From positions 1 through 11,561 of the forward strand of contig CAZUCD010000125.1 of the NCBI GenBank assembly GCA_964618855.1: a DNA stretch of 11,561 bases. Reading direction: 5' to 3'. A model generated the notes under the pieces. The model saw only the letters and a list, made by a program, of their open reading frames with translations, ran no database searches and was not told where the DNA came from. Shown piece after piece: positions 1-6,410 of this stretch. Every line of letters starts with the position of its first letter. The stretch's first letter is position 1. This DNA is from CAZUCD01 sp964618855. GTDB lineage: Bacteria; Sumerlaeota; Sumerlaeia; SLMS01; JANRJK01. A program made the position numbers and the translations under genes.

Positions 1-128
1 GGGAACATCATCAGCACATAGTACGGGTTCTTCGCCCCGGCCACGTTGTCGCGGTTCGTCCCGCGCTCATCCCACCGCGCCTGCCAGCGCGCCTCAACGG
101 ACCTCGGATCGTAGCTGCTCTCGGCCAT
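1..128 (-). CDS. leuS: leucyl-tRNA synthetase, N-terminal fragment
   Basis: Only the first 42 codons are in the window; the gene continues beyond base 1. The translation opens MAESSYDPRSVEARW, continues with a WDERG segment, and reaches NPYYVLMMFP at the edge. This matches the start of class I leucyl-tRNA synthetases, where a tyrosine/tryptophan-rich helix (YxPxxVExxWQxxW) precedes the Y-x-L-x-M-(F/L)-P-Y-P-S-G strand just before the HIGH signature. The HIGH and KMSKS motifs themselves are outside the window. The enzyme charges tRNA-Leu with leucine in the cytoplasm. The ATG at 128 is supported by a strong GAGGAG ribosome site five bases upstream. It lies 108 bases downstream of mtnA on the same strand, so the two could be co-transcribed. 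Identification rests on family knowledge of a short but distinctive segment. Confidence 0.85.
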   Translation of the reverse strand, partial: MAESSYDPRSVEARWQARWDERGTNRDNVAGAKNPYYVLMMF

Positions 129-133
129 GTCCA

Positions 134-139
134 CTCCTC
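134..139 (-). promoter_or_regulatory. ribosome binding site of leuS
   Basis: On the minus strand this reads GAGGAG, followed by a five-base spacer (tggac) and the leuS ATG. It is the strongest Shine-Dalgarno in the window and fixes the leuS start. Confidence 0.75.
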
Positions 140-144
140 GCGTG

Positions 145-165
145 CCCGGCCGTCCCGCCGCCGGG
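145..165 (-). other. short inverted repeat in the leuS leader
   Basis: CCCGGC (145-150) pairs with GCCGGG (160-165) across a nine-base loop, inside the 108-base gap between mtnA and leuS and just upstream of the leuS ribosome site. There is no U-tract and no recognisable leader peptide or T-box. It may be only a chance structure in GC-rich DNA. The rest of the gap (129-236) shows nothing else. Confidence 0.25.
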
Positions 166-236
166 GAACGGCAAGTGAAGGAACGCGCGGGTGGCGTGGC
201 AAGGTCGGATGGGGGCGGGGCCCTGGTCGCGGACAG

Positions 237-1292
237 TCAGGCCCTAATCTGAAACGCCTCCGCAATACTCTCCCCAAACGGCGGCCTCAGCACCCCGCGC
301 TCCGTGATGATCGCCGCGATCAGCTTCGCGGGCGTCACGTCGAACGCCGGGTTGAAGACAGCGACCCCCTTTGGTGCGGTGCGCACCCCGCCAAACTCGC
401 AGACCTCCGCAGGGTCGCGCTCCTCGATCGGGATGTGCGAGCCGTCCGGGATCGCCGGGTCGATGGTGCTGAGCGGTGCCGCGATGTACACCGGCACATG
501 GTAGTAGTTCGCCACGATCGCCAGCGGCATCGTCCCGATCTTGTTCGCCGTGTCGCCGTTGGCGGCGATGCGATCAGCGCCGACGATCACCGCCTGGACC
601 AGCCCGCGCGAGAGCACCGTCCCCGCCATGTTGTCGCAGATCAGCCGCGTCTCGATCCCCGCGCCCATCAACTCCCACGCGGTCAGCCGCGCCCCTTGCA
701 GCAGCGGCCGCGTTTCGTCCGCGTACACCGTGAAGTCCGTCGTCTTCGACGCCTCGAATATGACACCTACCGCAGTCCCGATCCCCGCCGTCGCAAGCGC
801 CCCCGCGTTGCAGTGCGTCAGCACGCCCTTCAGCCCGGCCAGCAGCGGAGCCCCGTGGCGCGCAATCGCAAGGCAGCGCTCCTCGTCGTCGCGCTGGATG
901 GCAACCGCCTCGTCCAGCAGCCGCTGCAGCGCCTCCTCCGCCGTGGTCGTGTCCGGAAGCGACTTGATCATCGCCTCGCAGCGGTCGAGCGCCCAGAACA
1001 GGTTCACTGCCGTCGGCCGCGAAGTCGCCAGGTAGAGCGAGATCCGGCGCGCCGTCCTGCGGAAGCCCAGCAGCGACTTCTCCCCCTTGCGGCGCATGCC
1101 AAGGTAGAGCCCGTAGGCGCCCGCAACGCCGATGGCCGGCGCGCCGCGCACCTTCAGCGCCTTGATCGCCGCCCACATCTCCTTGTCCGTCGTGATGTCC
1201 ACGTACTTGAGCTTCCCGGGCAGGAGCGTCTGGTCCACGATCCGCGCGGCGGAGCCGGTCCACTCGATCGTCTTGGCGGGCATCAGGTGCAT
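237..1292 (-). CDS. mtnA: S-methyl-5-thioribose-1-phosphate isomerase (MtnA)
   Basis: A 351-residue protein that converts 5-methylthioribose-1-phosphate to 5-methylthioribulose-1-phosphate, an early step of the methionine salvage pathway, in the cytoplasm. It belongs to the eIF2B-alpha/MtnA fold family and has the usual length of about 345-350 residues. Visible signatures are RGAPAIGVAGAYG (49-61, substrate-phosphate binding), LTHCNAGALAT with the catalytic cysteine at 161, AGIETRLICDNMAG (211-224), GADRIAANGDTANKIGT with the catalytic aspartate at 240, and NPAFDVTP (314-321). The start could be the ATG at 1292 or the one at 1283 (MPAKTIEW). Neither has a good Shine-Dalgarno; 1292 is chosen as the first ATG that keeps family length. 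The frame stays open to about 2225, but that extension is antisense to the FHA gene and is not real. No other methionine-salvage gene is visible; the downstream neighbour is leuS. Confidence 0.95.
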   Translation of the reverse strand: MHLMPAKTIEWTGSAARIVDQTLLPGKLKYVDITTDKEMWAAIKALKVRGAPAIGVAGAYGLYLGMRRKGEKSLLGFRRTARRISLYLATSRPTAVNLFWALDRCEAMIKSLPDTTTAEEALQRLLDEAVAIQRDDEERCLAIARHGAPLLAGLKGVLTHCNAGALATAGIGTAVGVIFEASKTTDFTVYADETRPLLQGARLTAWELMGAGIETRLICDNMAGTVLSRGLVQAVIVGADRIAANGDTANKIGTMPLAIVANYYHVPVYIAAPLSTIDPAIPDGSHIPIEERDPAEVCEFGGVRTAPKGVAVFNPAFDVTPAKLIAAIITERGVLRPPFGESIAEAFQIRA

Positions 1293-1479
1293 GGCGCTCG
1301 TTTCGTCGCTTTGGGATGGTCCACCCTCCCGGACCCCGACCGTTGCGGGCAATGCGGGAACACCACTTCTCCGCCGCGCTTGACCTCCGATCCGCCCTCG
1401 CGAACATTCGGAAGGCGGGACGGTGCCCCGGCACCACCCGAGTCCCCGAAACGCGCAACCGGAGCCACACCCCCAAGCG
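1293..1479. other. divergent intergenic region between mtnA and the FHA-GAF gene
   Basis: This 187-base gap must hold the promoters of both divergent genes. A candidate plus-strand promoter is listed separately. An imperfect palindrome ggtgccccggcacc (1422-1435, five-base stem with CCCG loop) lies between that promoter and the FHA start and could be an operator or a leader hairpin, though chance is possible. I found no convincing minus-strand promoter for mtnA and no SAM riboswitch-like element. Confidence 0.4.
1380..1408 (+). promoter_or_regulatory. candidate sigma-70-type promoter for the FHA-GAF/glnE genes
   Basis: TTGACC (1380-1385) matches five of six bases of the -35 consensus. Seventeen bases on, AACATT (1403-1408) is a weak -10 match (three of six). 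Position and orientation fit transcription of the FHA gene starting at 1480. The -10 is poor, so this is only a candidate. Confidence 0.3.
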
Positions 1480-2565
1480 ATGAGCGCCAAACTCCTGGTG
1501 GACGGCCCCGGCATGTGGGCTTTCGCGCATCCCTTGACGCCTGGCAAGGTGGTTCGCGTCGGCAGGACCGCCGAAAACGACCTGCGCCTCAACGACCGCG
1601 CCGTCTCCGGCAGGCATGCCGAAATCCACGAGGCGGGCGGCATCTGGCACGTTCGCGACCTCGGCAGCAGCAACGGCACCTTCCTCAACGGCCGAAAGAT
1701 CAAGGACGCCATGCTGGCCACGGGCGACGTCCTCAAGTTCGGCAAGTGCGAGGTCGTCTTCCTGTGCTCCGACCCGGACGACCGCCAGACCGAGCAGTCC
1801 TGGGACAAGACCAAGGTCGAGATGCTCAAGGACGAGTCGGCGCTGCGGGCCCTCATCGAGAAGGGATCCACCTCCGACCCGGGTTCGATCCCGTCGTTCA
1901 TAGGCCGCGTCCGCATCGCAAGCCAGGTGGAGAAGGAAGTCGGCATAGATTCCGCCCCCGCCGTCCCGAAGCGCGGCGTCGTGGCCGTCCCGCCGAGTTC
2001 GTCCGCACCCGTCCCCGTCGCGCGCGCAACCCCGGAACCCGAGCCCGAGGGCGAGTCCGCGGAGGACACGCTGTGGATCGCCGAACGCCTCGCTGAGATC
2101 GTCAGCGAGCTCGTGCGCACGAGGGCCGAGGAGCGAAGCCAGGCCGTCGAGCGCATCATGCAGCGCCTGCGCGACGCTCTCGAGGCAGACAACGGATTCG
2201 TCATGGTGGCCGAACCGCAGACCAACCGATGGGTTATCCGCGCCTCCGTCGGCGACGTCGAGGAGTGGACAAGCTACGAGAAGGAGCACCCAGTCCCTCT
2301 GACCGTTGCGAACCGCGCCTACACGTCGAAGCGAGTCGTCTCGAATGCGCTCGGGGAAAAGGGTGCCGCCGGCTTCGACAACAGCTCGTCGATGATGCTG
2401 CTGAACGTCCACCACTACATCGCCGTGCCACTGCTCGTTCAGGACAAGCGCCGCGGCGTGCTCTACTTCGACACGCGCCAGCCGATGAAGAAGTTTCTTC
2501 CGCGCCACGTCCGGCTCCTCGAGCGCGTCGGCGGATACATCCTCGACGTCGAGAAGCAAACCTGA
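1480..2565 (+). CDS. FHA domain - GAF domain signalling protein
   Basis: A soluble 361-residue protein with no signal peptide or membrane segment. The N-terminal forkhead-associated domain (about 4-97) has the full phosphothreonine-binding signature: VGRTAEND (27-34), SGRHAEIH (43-50) and LGSSNGTFLNG (61-71). A proline/serine/glutamate-rich linker follows (about 100-190), with a PEPEPEGE run at 185-192. The C-terminal half (about 198-357) looks like a GAF sensor domain: a long helix (AERLAEIVSELV), then GFVMVAE (239-245), YIAVPLLVQDKRRGVLYFDTR (313-333) and a closing helix. FHA domains bind phosphothreonine peptides and GAF domains bind small ligands or mediate dimerisation. The protein therefore probably relays Ser/Thr-kinase signals, but its partner and ligand cannot be read from the sequence. 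An ATG at 1423 exists, but the domain begins just after the ATG at 1480, which is preferred; there is no clear ribosome site. It is followed at once by glnE on the same strand. Confidence 0.9.
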   Translation: MSAKLLVDGPGMWAFAHPLTPGKVVRVGRTAENDLRLNDRAVSGRHAEIHEAGGIWHVRDLGSSNGTFLNGRKIKDAMLATGDVLKFGKCEVVFLCSDPDDRQTEQSWDKTKVEMLKDESALRALIEKGSTSDPGSIPSFIGRVRIASQVEKEVGIDSAPAVPKRGVVAVPPSSSAPVPVARATPEPEPEGESAEDTLWIAERLAEIVSELVRTRAEERSQAVERIMQRLRDALEADNGFVMVAEPQTNRWVIRASVGDVEEWTSYEKEHPVPLTVANRAYTSKRVVSNALGEKGAAGFDNSSSMMLLNVHHYIAVPLLVQDKRRGVLYFDTRQPMKKFLPRHVRLLERVGGYILDVEKQT

Positions 2566-2645
2566 AGCGACCGGCCGGCCGGGCCTGGGCGCAAACCGGC
2601 CCATGGCCCACACCGGAGTCGCGGACGGCCGCGCTCCTGGCGGCC

Positions 2646-5645
2646 ATGCAGGATGGCAACTGGGCGGGGGAGGACGCCGCGCCCGCCGCGGAGGCCCTCA
2701 TGGTCGCCCTCGCGGAGGTCCCCCCCGGGGCATTCCTCCACGCCCATCCCCTGGTGCTCTCCCTGGCCTTCGTCGCGAGCCCCCTGATGGCCGCGCGCAA
2801 CATGGCGCGCTTCCTTTGCGCCGTCCCGGACCGCGCGGAGGAACTCCGCCGCATCGGCGAGAACACGGAGCACCGCCACCTGCTGTGCTCGCTCTTCTCC
2901 TTCTCGCAGCTCCTCGCCGATGCCGTCATCGCCGACCCGTCGCGGCTGGGCTGGGTCATGGACGAGAGCCTCCAGCGCGAGAAGACCCGCGGCGTGTTCG
3001 ACCAGGCCCTGTGCGAACATGCGCCCAACGCCGAAGGCGACGCGCTGCTCCCCGCGCTCCACGACTTCAAGGACCGCGAGATGCTCCGCATCGGGCTGCG
3101 CGACCTGCAGGAACTCGCGGACGAGGCGGAGATCTGCCGGGAGCTCAGCGCCCTCGCCGAGTCGATCATCCAGGCCGTCGAGCGCGACGCATGGAGGGAG
3201 CAGACCACTCGGCACGGCCTCCCCATCGACGACCAGGGCGGCCCCGTCTCATTCTCGATCCACGCTCTCGGCAAGCTCGGCTCGCGCGAGCTCAACTTCA
3301 GCTCGGACGTGGACATCGTTTTCGGCCACAGCGCGGACGGCGCGACGGCGGGAGTCCCCGACGCGGAGGGGCGCCCCGTCCGCCGCCTCTCGACGCGCGA
3401 CTTCTTCGAGCGGCTCGCCCGGCGCATCTGCGAGCGGATCGCCGCGCCCATCGCGGGCAAGCCCCTCTACCGCGTGGACACGCGCCTGCGCCCGGACGGC
3501 AAGGCCGGCCCCCTCTCGCGCTCGGTCGTCAGCTACACCAGCTACTTCGAGACGCAGGGGCGCGTCTTCGAGCAGGTGGCCTACCTGCGCGCGCGCTTCA
3601 TCGCCGGCGACGCCGCGCTCGGCCAGCGCCTGGACGCCATCTTCCAGCACTTCGCCTTCAACCAGGCCCGCCGCACGAACCTCGCCGCCGAAATCGCCGA
3701 CCTCAAGCGCCGCATCGACTTCGAGTCCCTCGACGGGGACTCGCGCGAGCTCGACATCAAGCGCGGCCGCGGCGGCATCCGCGAAATCGAATTCATTATA
3801 AGCCTCCACCAACTCGCGCACGGCACCGACGATCCCCGCCTCAGGTCCCTCGGCACCATGCGCGCGCTCGACCGGCTCTCGGAGTACGGCTACGTCGATC
3901 CCGGCGCCGCCGCCAGGCTCCGCACCGCCTACTACTTCTTCCGAAGGATCGAGCACACGCTCCAGATGATGCACGGGGAGCAGACGCACCTCCTCCCGTC
4001 GGCGGCGGAGGAGCGGGCCTCGCTCGCCCTGCGGTGCGGCTGGGCCGATGCAGCGGAGTTCGAGCGTCTCCTCGCCGAGCGTCGCGACACCGTCCACGCG
4101 ATGTTCCGCGAAGTGTTCGGCCTGGACGAATCCGGCGCCGCCTCGATGTCCCTCCTCGACGCACTCCGGCTCGACCAGCCCGTCCCCGCCGAGTGGCTGC
4201 CGAAGCTGGAGGAGGCCGGGCTTTCCGGTGGGGCGGGACTGGATGCGCTGCGCGGGCTCGCGAAAAGCCGCGGCTTCTCGGGGTCGCAGCGCGCCAGCTC
4301 GGCGCTGGATGCCCTCCTCCCGATCGCCGTCGCGGAAATGCCCGCGGTCGCGGATTCTGTCCGGGCCCTCAGCCACCTCACCCAACTCCTCCAGCGGTTC
4401 GTCGTCGTGAACACGACGCTCGAGCTCTTCGCGCAGAACCAGCCCCTCTTCCGCCAACTCATCCGCGTCCTCGGGTACGGCGACGCACCCGCGAGGACGC
4501 TGATCGCGCATCCCGAGTGGCTCGACTACATCCTTTCCGGCGTGGGAACGACCGCGGCGCGGCGCTCGGCGATGGTCGTGCGGGAGGAGGTGCGCTCGTT
4601 CCCGGCCGCGCTCTCCCCCGCGGAGCGCCTGGCGCGGCTCCGAGCGCTCCGGGAGCGCGAGGCCCTCCTCATCACCGTGCGGGAGATCATCGGCGTCCTG
4701 CCCAGCGCCGAGGCGGCCCTCCGCACATGCCTCCTCGCCGAGGCGGTGCTCGATGCCGCCGTCCGCGTCATGGCCCGACCCCACGCGGCGCACGCGCGCT
4801 GGCCCCCGCGCTGGTGCATCATCGCACTCGGTGGATTCGGGGCCGGCGAGGCGCACTTCCTCTCGGACCTCGACGTCCTGTTCGTCTGCGAGTGCCGGGA
4901 TTCTGAGGAGCCATTCCTCGCCTTCGCGCGTGACCTTCTCGACGCCATGGGCGCCGTGGCGCCGGAGGGCACGCTTTGGCTCCTCGACCCGCGCCTGCGC
5001 CCCGACGGCGCGAGCGGCCCGCTCGTCACCAACGGCGCGGCCCTCCTGGAGTACTACGCCACAAAGGCGCAGGCGTGGGAGTGGCTCGCGCTCCAGAAGG
5101 CGCGCCCCGTCGCCGGCGACCTCGATTGGGGGCGAGAGCTGCTCCGCGCCATCCATGGCGCATGGCCCGACCGCCTCGCGGAACCGGTCCGCCTCGTCGC
5201 GGAACTCGCCGCGATGCGCCGCCGCACCATGTCCGCCCTCAAGCTCCCACGCCGCGCGGCCTTTGACCTCAAGCGCGGCCCGGGCGGCCTTTGGGACATC
5301 GACTTCATGCTCGGCGCCGAGCTCATGCGCCGCGGGCTCTTCCTCGAACGGGTCGGCAACCACATCGAGCAGGCGGTCCGCGTGGTTGCCGACAACGGGG
5401 CGCTCGCCACGGAGGAGGCGGCGTTCATCCTCGGCCATGCGTCGATGCTCCGCATTGTCCAGCGCGGCCTGCGCCTGCTAAACGAGGCGGCCAGCGACCA
5501 CATGCCCGCAGGCGCGGCGGACAGATCCGCGCTCCGCCGCGCCATCGCCGCCCAACTTGCCGACCGCGCCCCCGAATTCGATGCGCTTGAGACCTCCATG
5601 CGCAGGATGCGCGCGATCTACGACGCGCACATGGGACCCACCTGA
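2646..5645 (+). CDS. glnE: bifunctional glutamine synthetase adenylyltransferase / adenylyl-removing enzyme
   Basis: A 999-residue cytoplasmic enzyme (family about 950-1000) that adenylylates glutamine synthetase when nitrogen is plentiful and removes AMP when it is scarce, under PII control. Two nucleotidyltransferase halves are visible. The N-terminal adenylyl-removase half has LGKLGSRELNF followed by SSDVDIVF (G212-S213, D221-x-D223), DTRLRPDG (278-285) and DIKRGRGG (370-377). The C-terminal adenylyltransferase half has LGGFGAGEAHFLSDLDVLF (G732-A733, D741-x-D743), DPRLRPDG (781-788) and DLKRGPGGLWDIDF (874-887). Helical regions lie between and after them. The frame is open far upstream, antisense-free but overlapping the FHA gene. 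The first ATG after that gene, 2646, leaves about 78 residues before the conserved LLCSLFSFSQLLADA helix, which is normal. A CTG at 2562 overlapping the FHA stop is a less likely alternative. In the second half the usual G-G/G-S before the metal aspartates is G-A. No glnA, glnB or glnD is in the window. Confidence 0.95.
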   Translation: MQDGNWAGEDAAPAAEALMVALAEVPPGAFLHAHPLVLSLAFVASPLMAARNMARFLCAVPDRAEELRRIGENTEHRHLLCSLFSFSQLLADAVIADPSRLGWVMDESLQREKTRGVFDQALCEHAPNAEGDALLPALHDFKDREMLRIGLRDLQELADEAEICRELSALAESIIQAVERDAWREQTTRHGLPIDDQGGPVSFSIHALGKLGSRELNFSSDVDIVFGHSADGATAGVPDAEGRPVRRLSTRDFFERLARRICERIAAPIAGKPLYRVDTRLRPDGKAGPLSRSVVSYTSYFETQGRVFEQVAYLRARFIAGDAALGQRLDAIFQHFAFNQARRTNLAAEIADLKRRIDFESLDGDSRELDIKRGRGGIREIEFIISLHQLAHGTDDPRLRSLGTMRALDRLSEYGYVDPGAAARLRTAYYFFRRIEHTLQMMHGEQTHLLPSAAEERASLALRCGWADAAEFERLLAERRDTVHAMFREVFGLDESGAASMSLLDALRLDQPVPAEWLPKLEEAGLSGGAGLDALRGLAKSRGFSGSQRASSALDALLPIAVAEMPAVADSVRALSHLTQLLQRFVVVNTTLELFAQNQPLFRQLIRVLGYGDAPARTLIAHPEWLDYILSGVGTTAARRSAMVVREEVRSFPAALSPAERLARLRALREREALLITVREIIGVLPSAEAALRTCLLAEAVLDAAVRVMARPHAAHARWPPRWCIIALGGFGAGEAHFLSDLDVLFVCECRDSEEPFLAFARDLLDAMGAVAPEGTLWLLDPRLRPDGASGPLVTNGAALLEYYATKAQAWEWLALQKARPVAGDLDWGRELLRAIHGAWPDRLAEPVRLVAELAAMRRRTMSALKLPRRAAFDLKRGPGGLWDIDFMLGAELMRRGLFLERVGNHIEQAVRVVADNGALATEEAAFILGHASMLRIVQRGLRLLNEAASDHMPAGAADRSALRRAIAAQLADRAPEFDALETSMRRMRAIYDAHMGPT

Positions 5646-5660
5646 CACCACTCCCCGCGA

Positions 5661-5694
5661 GGCTAAAGCTCCTGCAAGCGCGCTGAAGCGCGCT
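5661..5694 (+). repeat. left terminal inverted repeat of copy A
   Basis: The reverse complement of this segment aligns with 5920-5954 over its whole length: 22 bases match perfectly from hairpin H1/H6 outward, and the rest match with one gap and a few substitutions. The outer end reads GGCTAAAGC here and GCTTCAGCC at the other end. Confidence 0.75.
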
Positions 5695-5919
5695 GTTGAT
5701 GTCGCGGTGCCCGCCAACCCCCGGCTGAAGCCGGGGGCAAAGTCCTCAAGCCCGCCGGTTGAACGTGAGCGCTAAGTCTCCGGCCGCGCAATGTCGGGCT
5801 CCCCGAACCGCGAGGGGGAGCCGTGTGCTGTGGAGCGGCGGTTGCTTTCAGCCGGCTTCAGCCGGCTCTTCCTTTGCCCCGGGCTTTAGCCCGGGGAAGG
5901 CTGCAAACATCCAGTCCGT

Positions 5920-5954
5920 AGCGCGCTTCAGCGCGCTTGCAAGAGGCTTCAGCC
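5920..5954 (-). repeat. right terminal inverted repeat of copy A
   Basis: Inverted partner of 5661-5694. It contains hairpin H6, then GCAAGAGG (which includes the probable transposase ribosome site), and ends GGCTTCAGCC directly before the transposase ATG. Confidence 0.75.
5941..5946 (+). promoter_or_regulatory. ribosome binding site of the transposase, inside repeat copy A
   Basis: AAGAGG lies eight bases before the ATG at 5955 and belongs to the repeat terminus. It decides the start in favour of 5955 over the in-frame TTG at 5937, which falls inside hairpin H6. Confidence 0.55.
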
Positions 5955-6410
5955 ATGCTCTCCACAGCCACACATGTGTTTTCGGACCTTTACTACCATG
6001 TGAACTGGCACTGTTTTCGGGACGATCCTATGATCACACCCGAACTCGAGGCCGCCCTGCATCCCTTTCTGCGAGATTACTGCAACAGTCTGGACGGTGC
6101 CCTCTGCATCGAAGTAGGCGGGACAGACACCCATGTCCACATTCTGTTGAAGGCCGAACCTCATCTCCAGACGAGCGACCTGATCGGAAAGATGAAGGGT
6201 GCGAGTGCTCACGCCATGAACAGGAGTTTTGGGATGGGTGCGCTGAAGTGGCAAAGAGGGTACGGAATTGTCACCTTTGCCGCCAAGAACCTGCCGGCCC
6301 TTGTTCACTATGTCCGAAACCAGAAGGAGCACCACGGCAAGTCCACGTCGAACCCAACTTTGGAGTTATGCGGGATCGATTCATCAGGGTCGGAGGACCC
6401 AGAAATCTGA
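5955..6410 (+). CDS. REP-associated / IS200-like HUH tyrosine transposase
   Basis: A 151-residue single-domain Y1 transposase (Y1_Tnp, RAYT/TnpA_REP-like), a DNA-nicking enzyme that acts on hairpin DNA. Visible signatures are VFSDLYYHVNWHCF (8-21, the usual opening strand), GGTDTHVHILL with the HUH metal-binding pair H60/H62, the helix DLIGKMKGASAHAMNR (75-90), LKWQRGYGIVTF (97-108), and HYVRNQKEHH with the catalytic tyrosine at 119. In family members the tyrosine makes a 5'-phosphotyrosine link to single-stranded DNA. Length and all catalytic residues look intact, so it may be active. GC content is visibly lower than in the neighbours. The ATG at 5955 follows the repeat end directly and has AAGAGG eight bases upstream; the TGA stop (6408-6410) is part of the first bases of repeat copy B. 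Assignment as RAYT rather than classic IS200 rests on the flanking repeats and on the absence of tnpB. Confidence 0.92.
   Translation: MLSTATHVFSDLYYHVNWHCFRDDPMITPELEAALHPFLRDYCNSLDGALCIEVGGTDTHVHILLKAEPHLQTSDLIGKMKGASAHAMNRSFGMGALKWQRGYGIVTFAAKNLPALVHYVRNQKEHHGKSTSNPTLELCGIDSSGSEDPEI

Larger units (their letters stand above)
5661..5954 (+). repeat. hairpin-rich palindromic repeat, copy A
   Basis: A ~294-base element starting 15 bases after the glnE stop. It holds six hairpins in order. H1 is AGCGCGC-TGAA-GCGCGCT (5677-5694) and H2 is CCCCCGGC-TGAA-GCCGGGGG (5718-5737). H3 is GGCTCCCC/GGGGAGCC with a ten-base loop (5797-5822). H4 is AGCCGGC-TTCA-GCCGGCT (5850-5867), H5 is CCCCGGGC-TTTA-GCCCGGGG (5877-5896) and H6 is AGCGCGC-TTCA-GCGCGCT (5920-5937). 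H1 and H6 are exact reverse complements of each other, and the GC-rich stems H2 and H4/H5 mirror each other across H3, so the whole copy is an imperfect large palindrome. All stems are perfect. In RNA the first hairpins could also terminate glnE transcription, though no U-tract follows. Confidence 0.85.

Noticed and set aside
237..1292. Translation factor eIF2B-alpha-like protein instead of MtnA
   Set aside because: The catalytic cysteine (161) and aspartate (240) of the isomerase are both present in their conserved contexts, and the length is that of MtnA.
1872..1892. tRNA T-arm-like sequence (GGGTTCGATCCC)
   Set aside because: No pairing acceptor stem, anticodon arm or CCA context fits around it, and it lies in the FHA gene where it encodes DPGSIPS in the linker.
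1293..2225. N-terminal extension of MtnA to 662 residues
   Set aside because: The extension lies antisense to the FHA gene and looks like noise. MtnA proteins are about 350 residues, and the conserved part begins right after the ATG at 1292/1283.
574..2613. Very long minus-strand open frames (also 3249-5438, 7809-9680 and 10134-11348)
   Set aside because: They are antisense to genes with clear domains (FHA-GAF, glnE, GT2-GT9, pilM), encode low-complexity Arg/Gly/Glu-rich sequence without recognisable motifs, and are expected by chance in DNA this GC-rich.
5955..6410. Classic IS200/IS605 insertion sequence with tnpB
   Set aside because: No tnpB-like gene is present, and the gene is flanked by complex direct repeats rather than the simple left and right hairpin ends of IS200.
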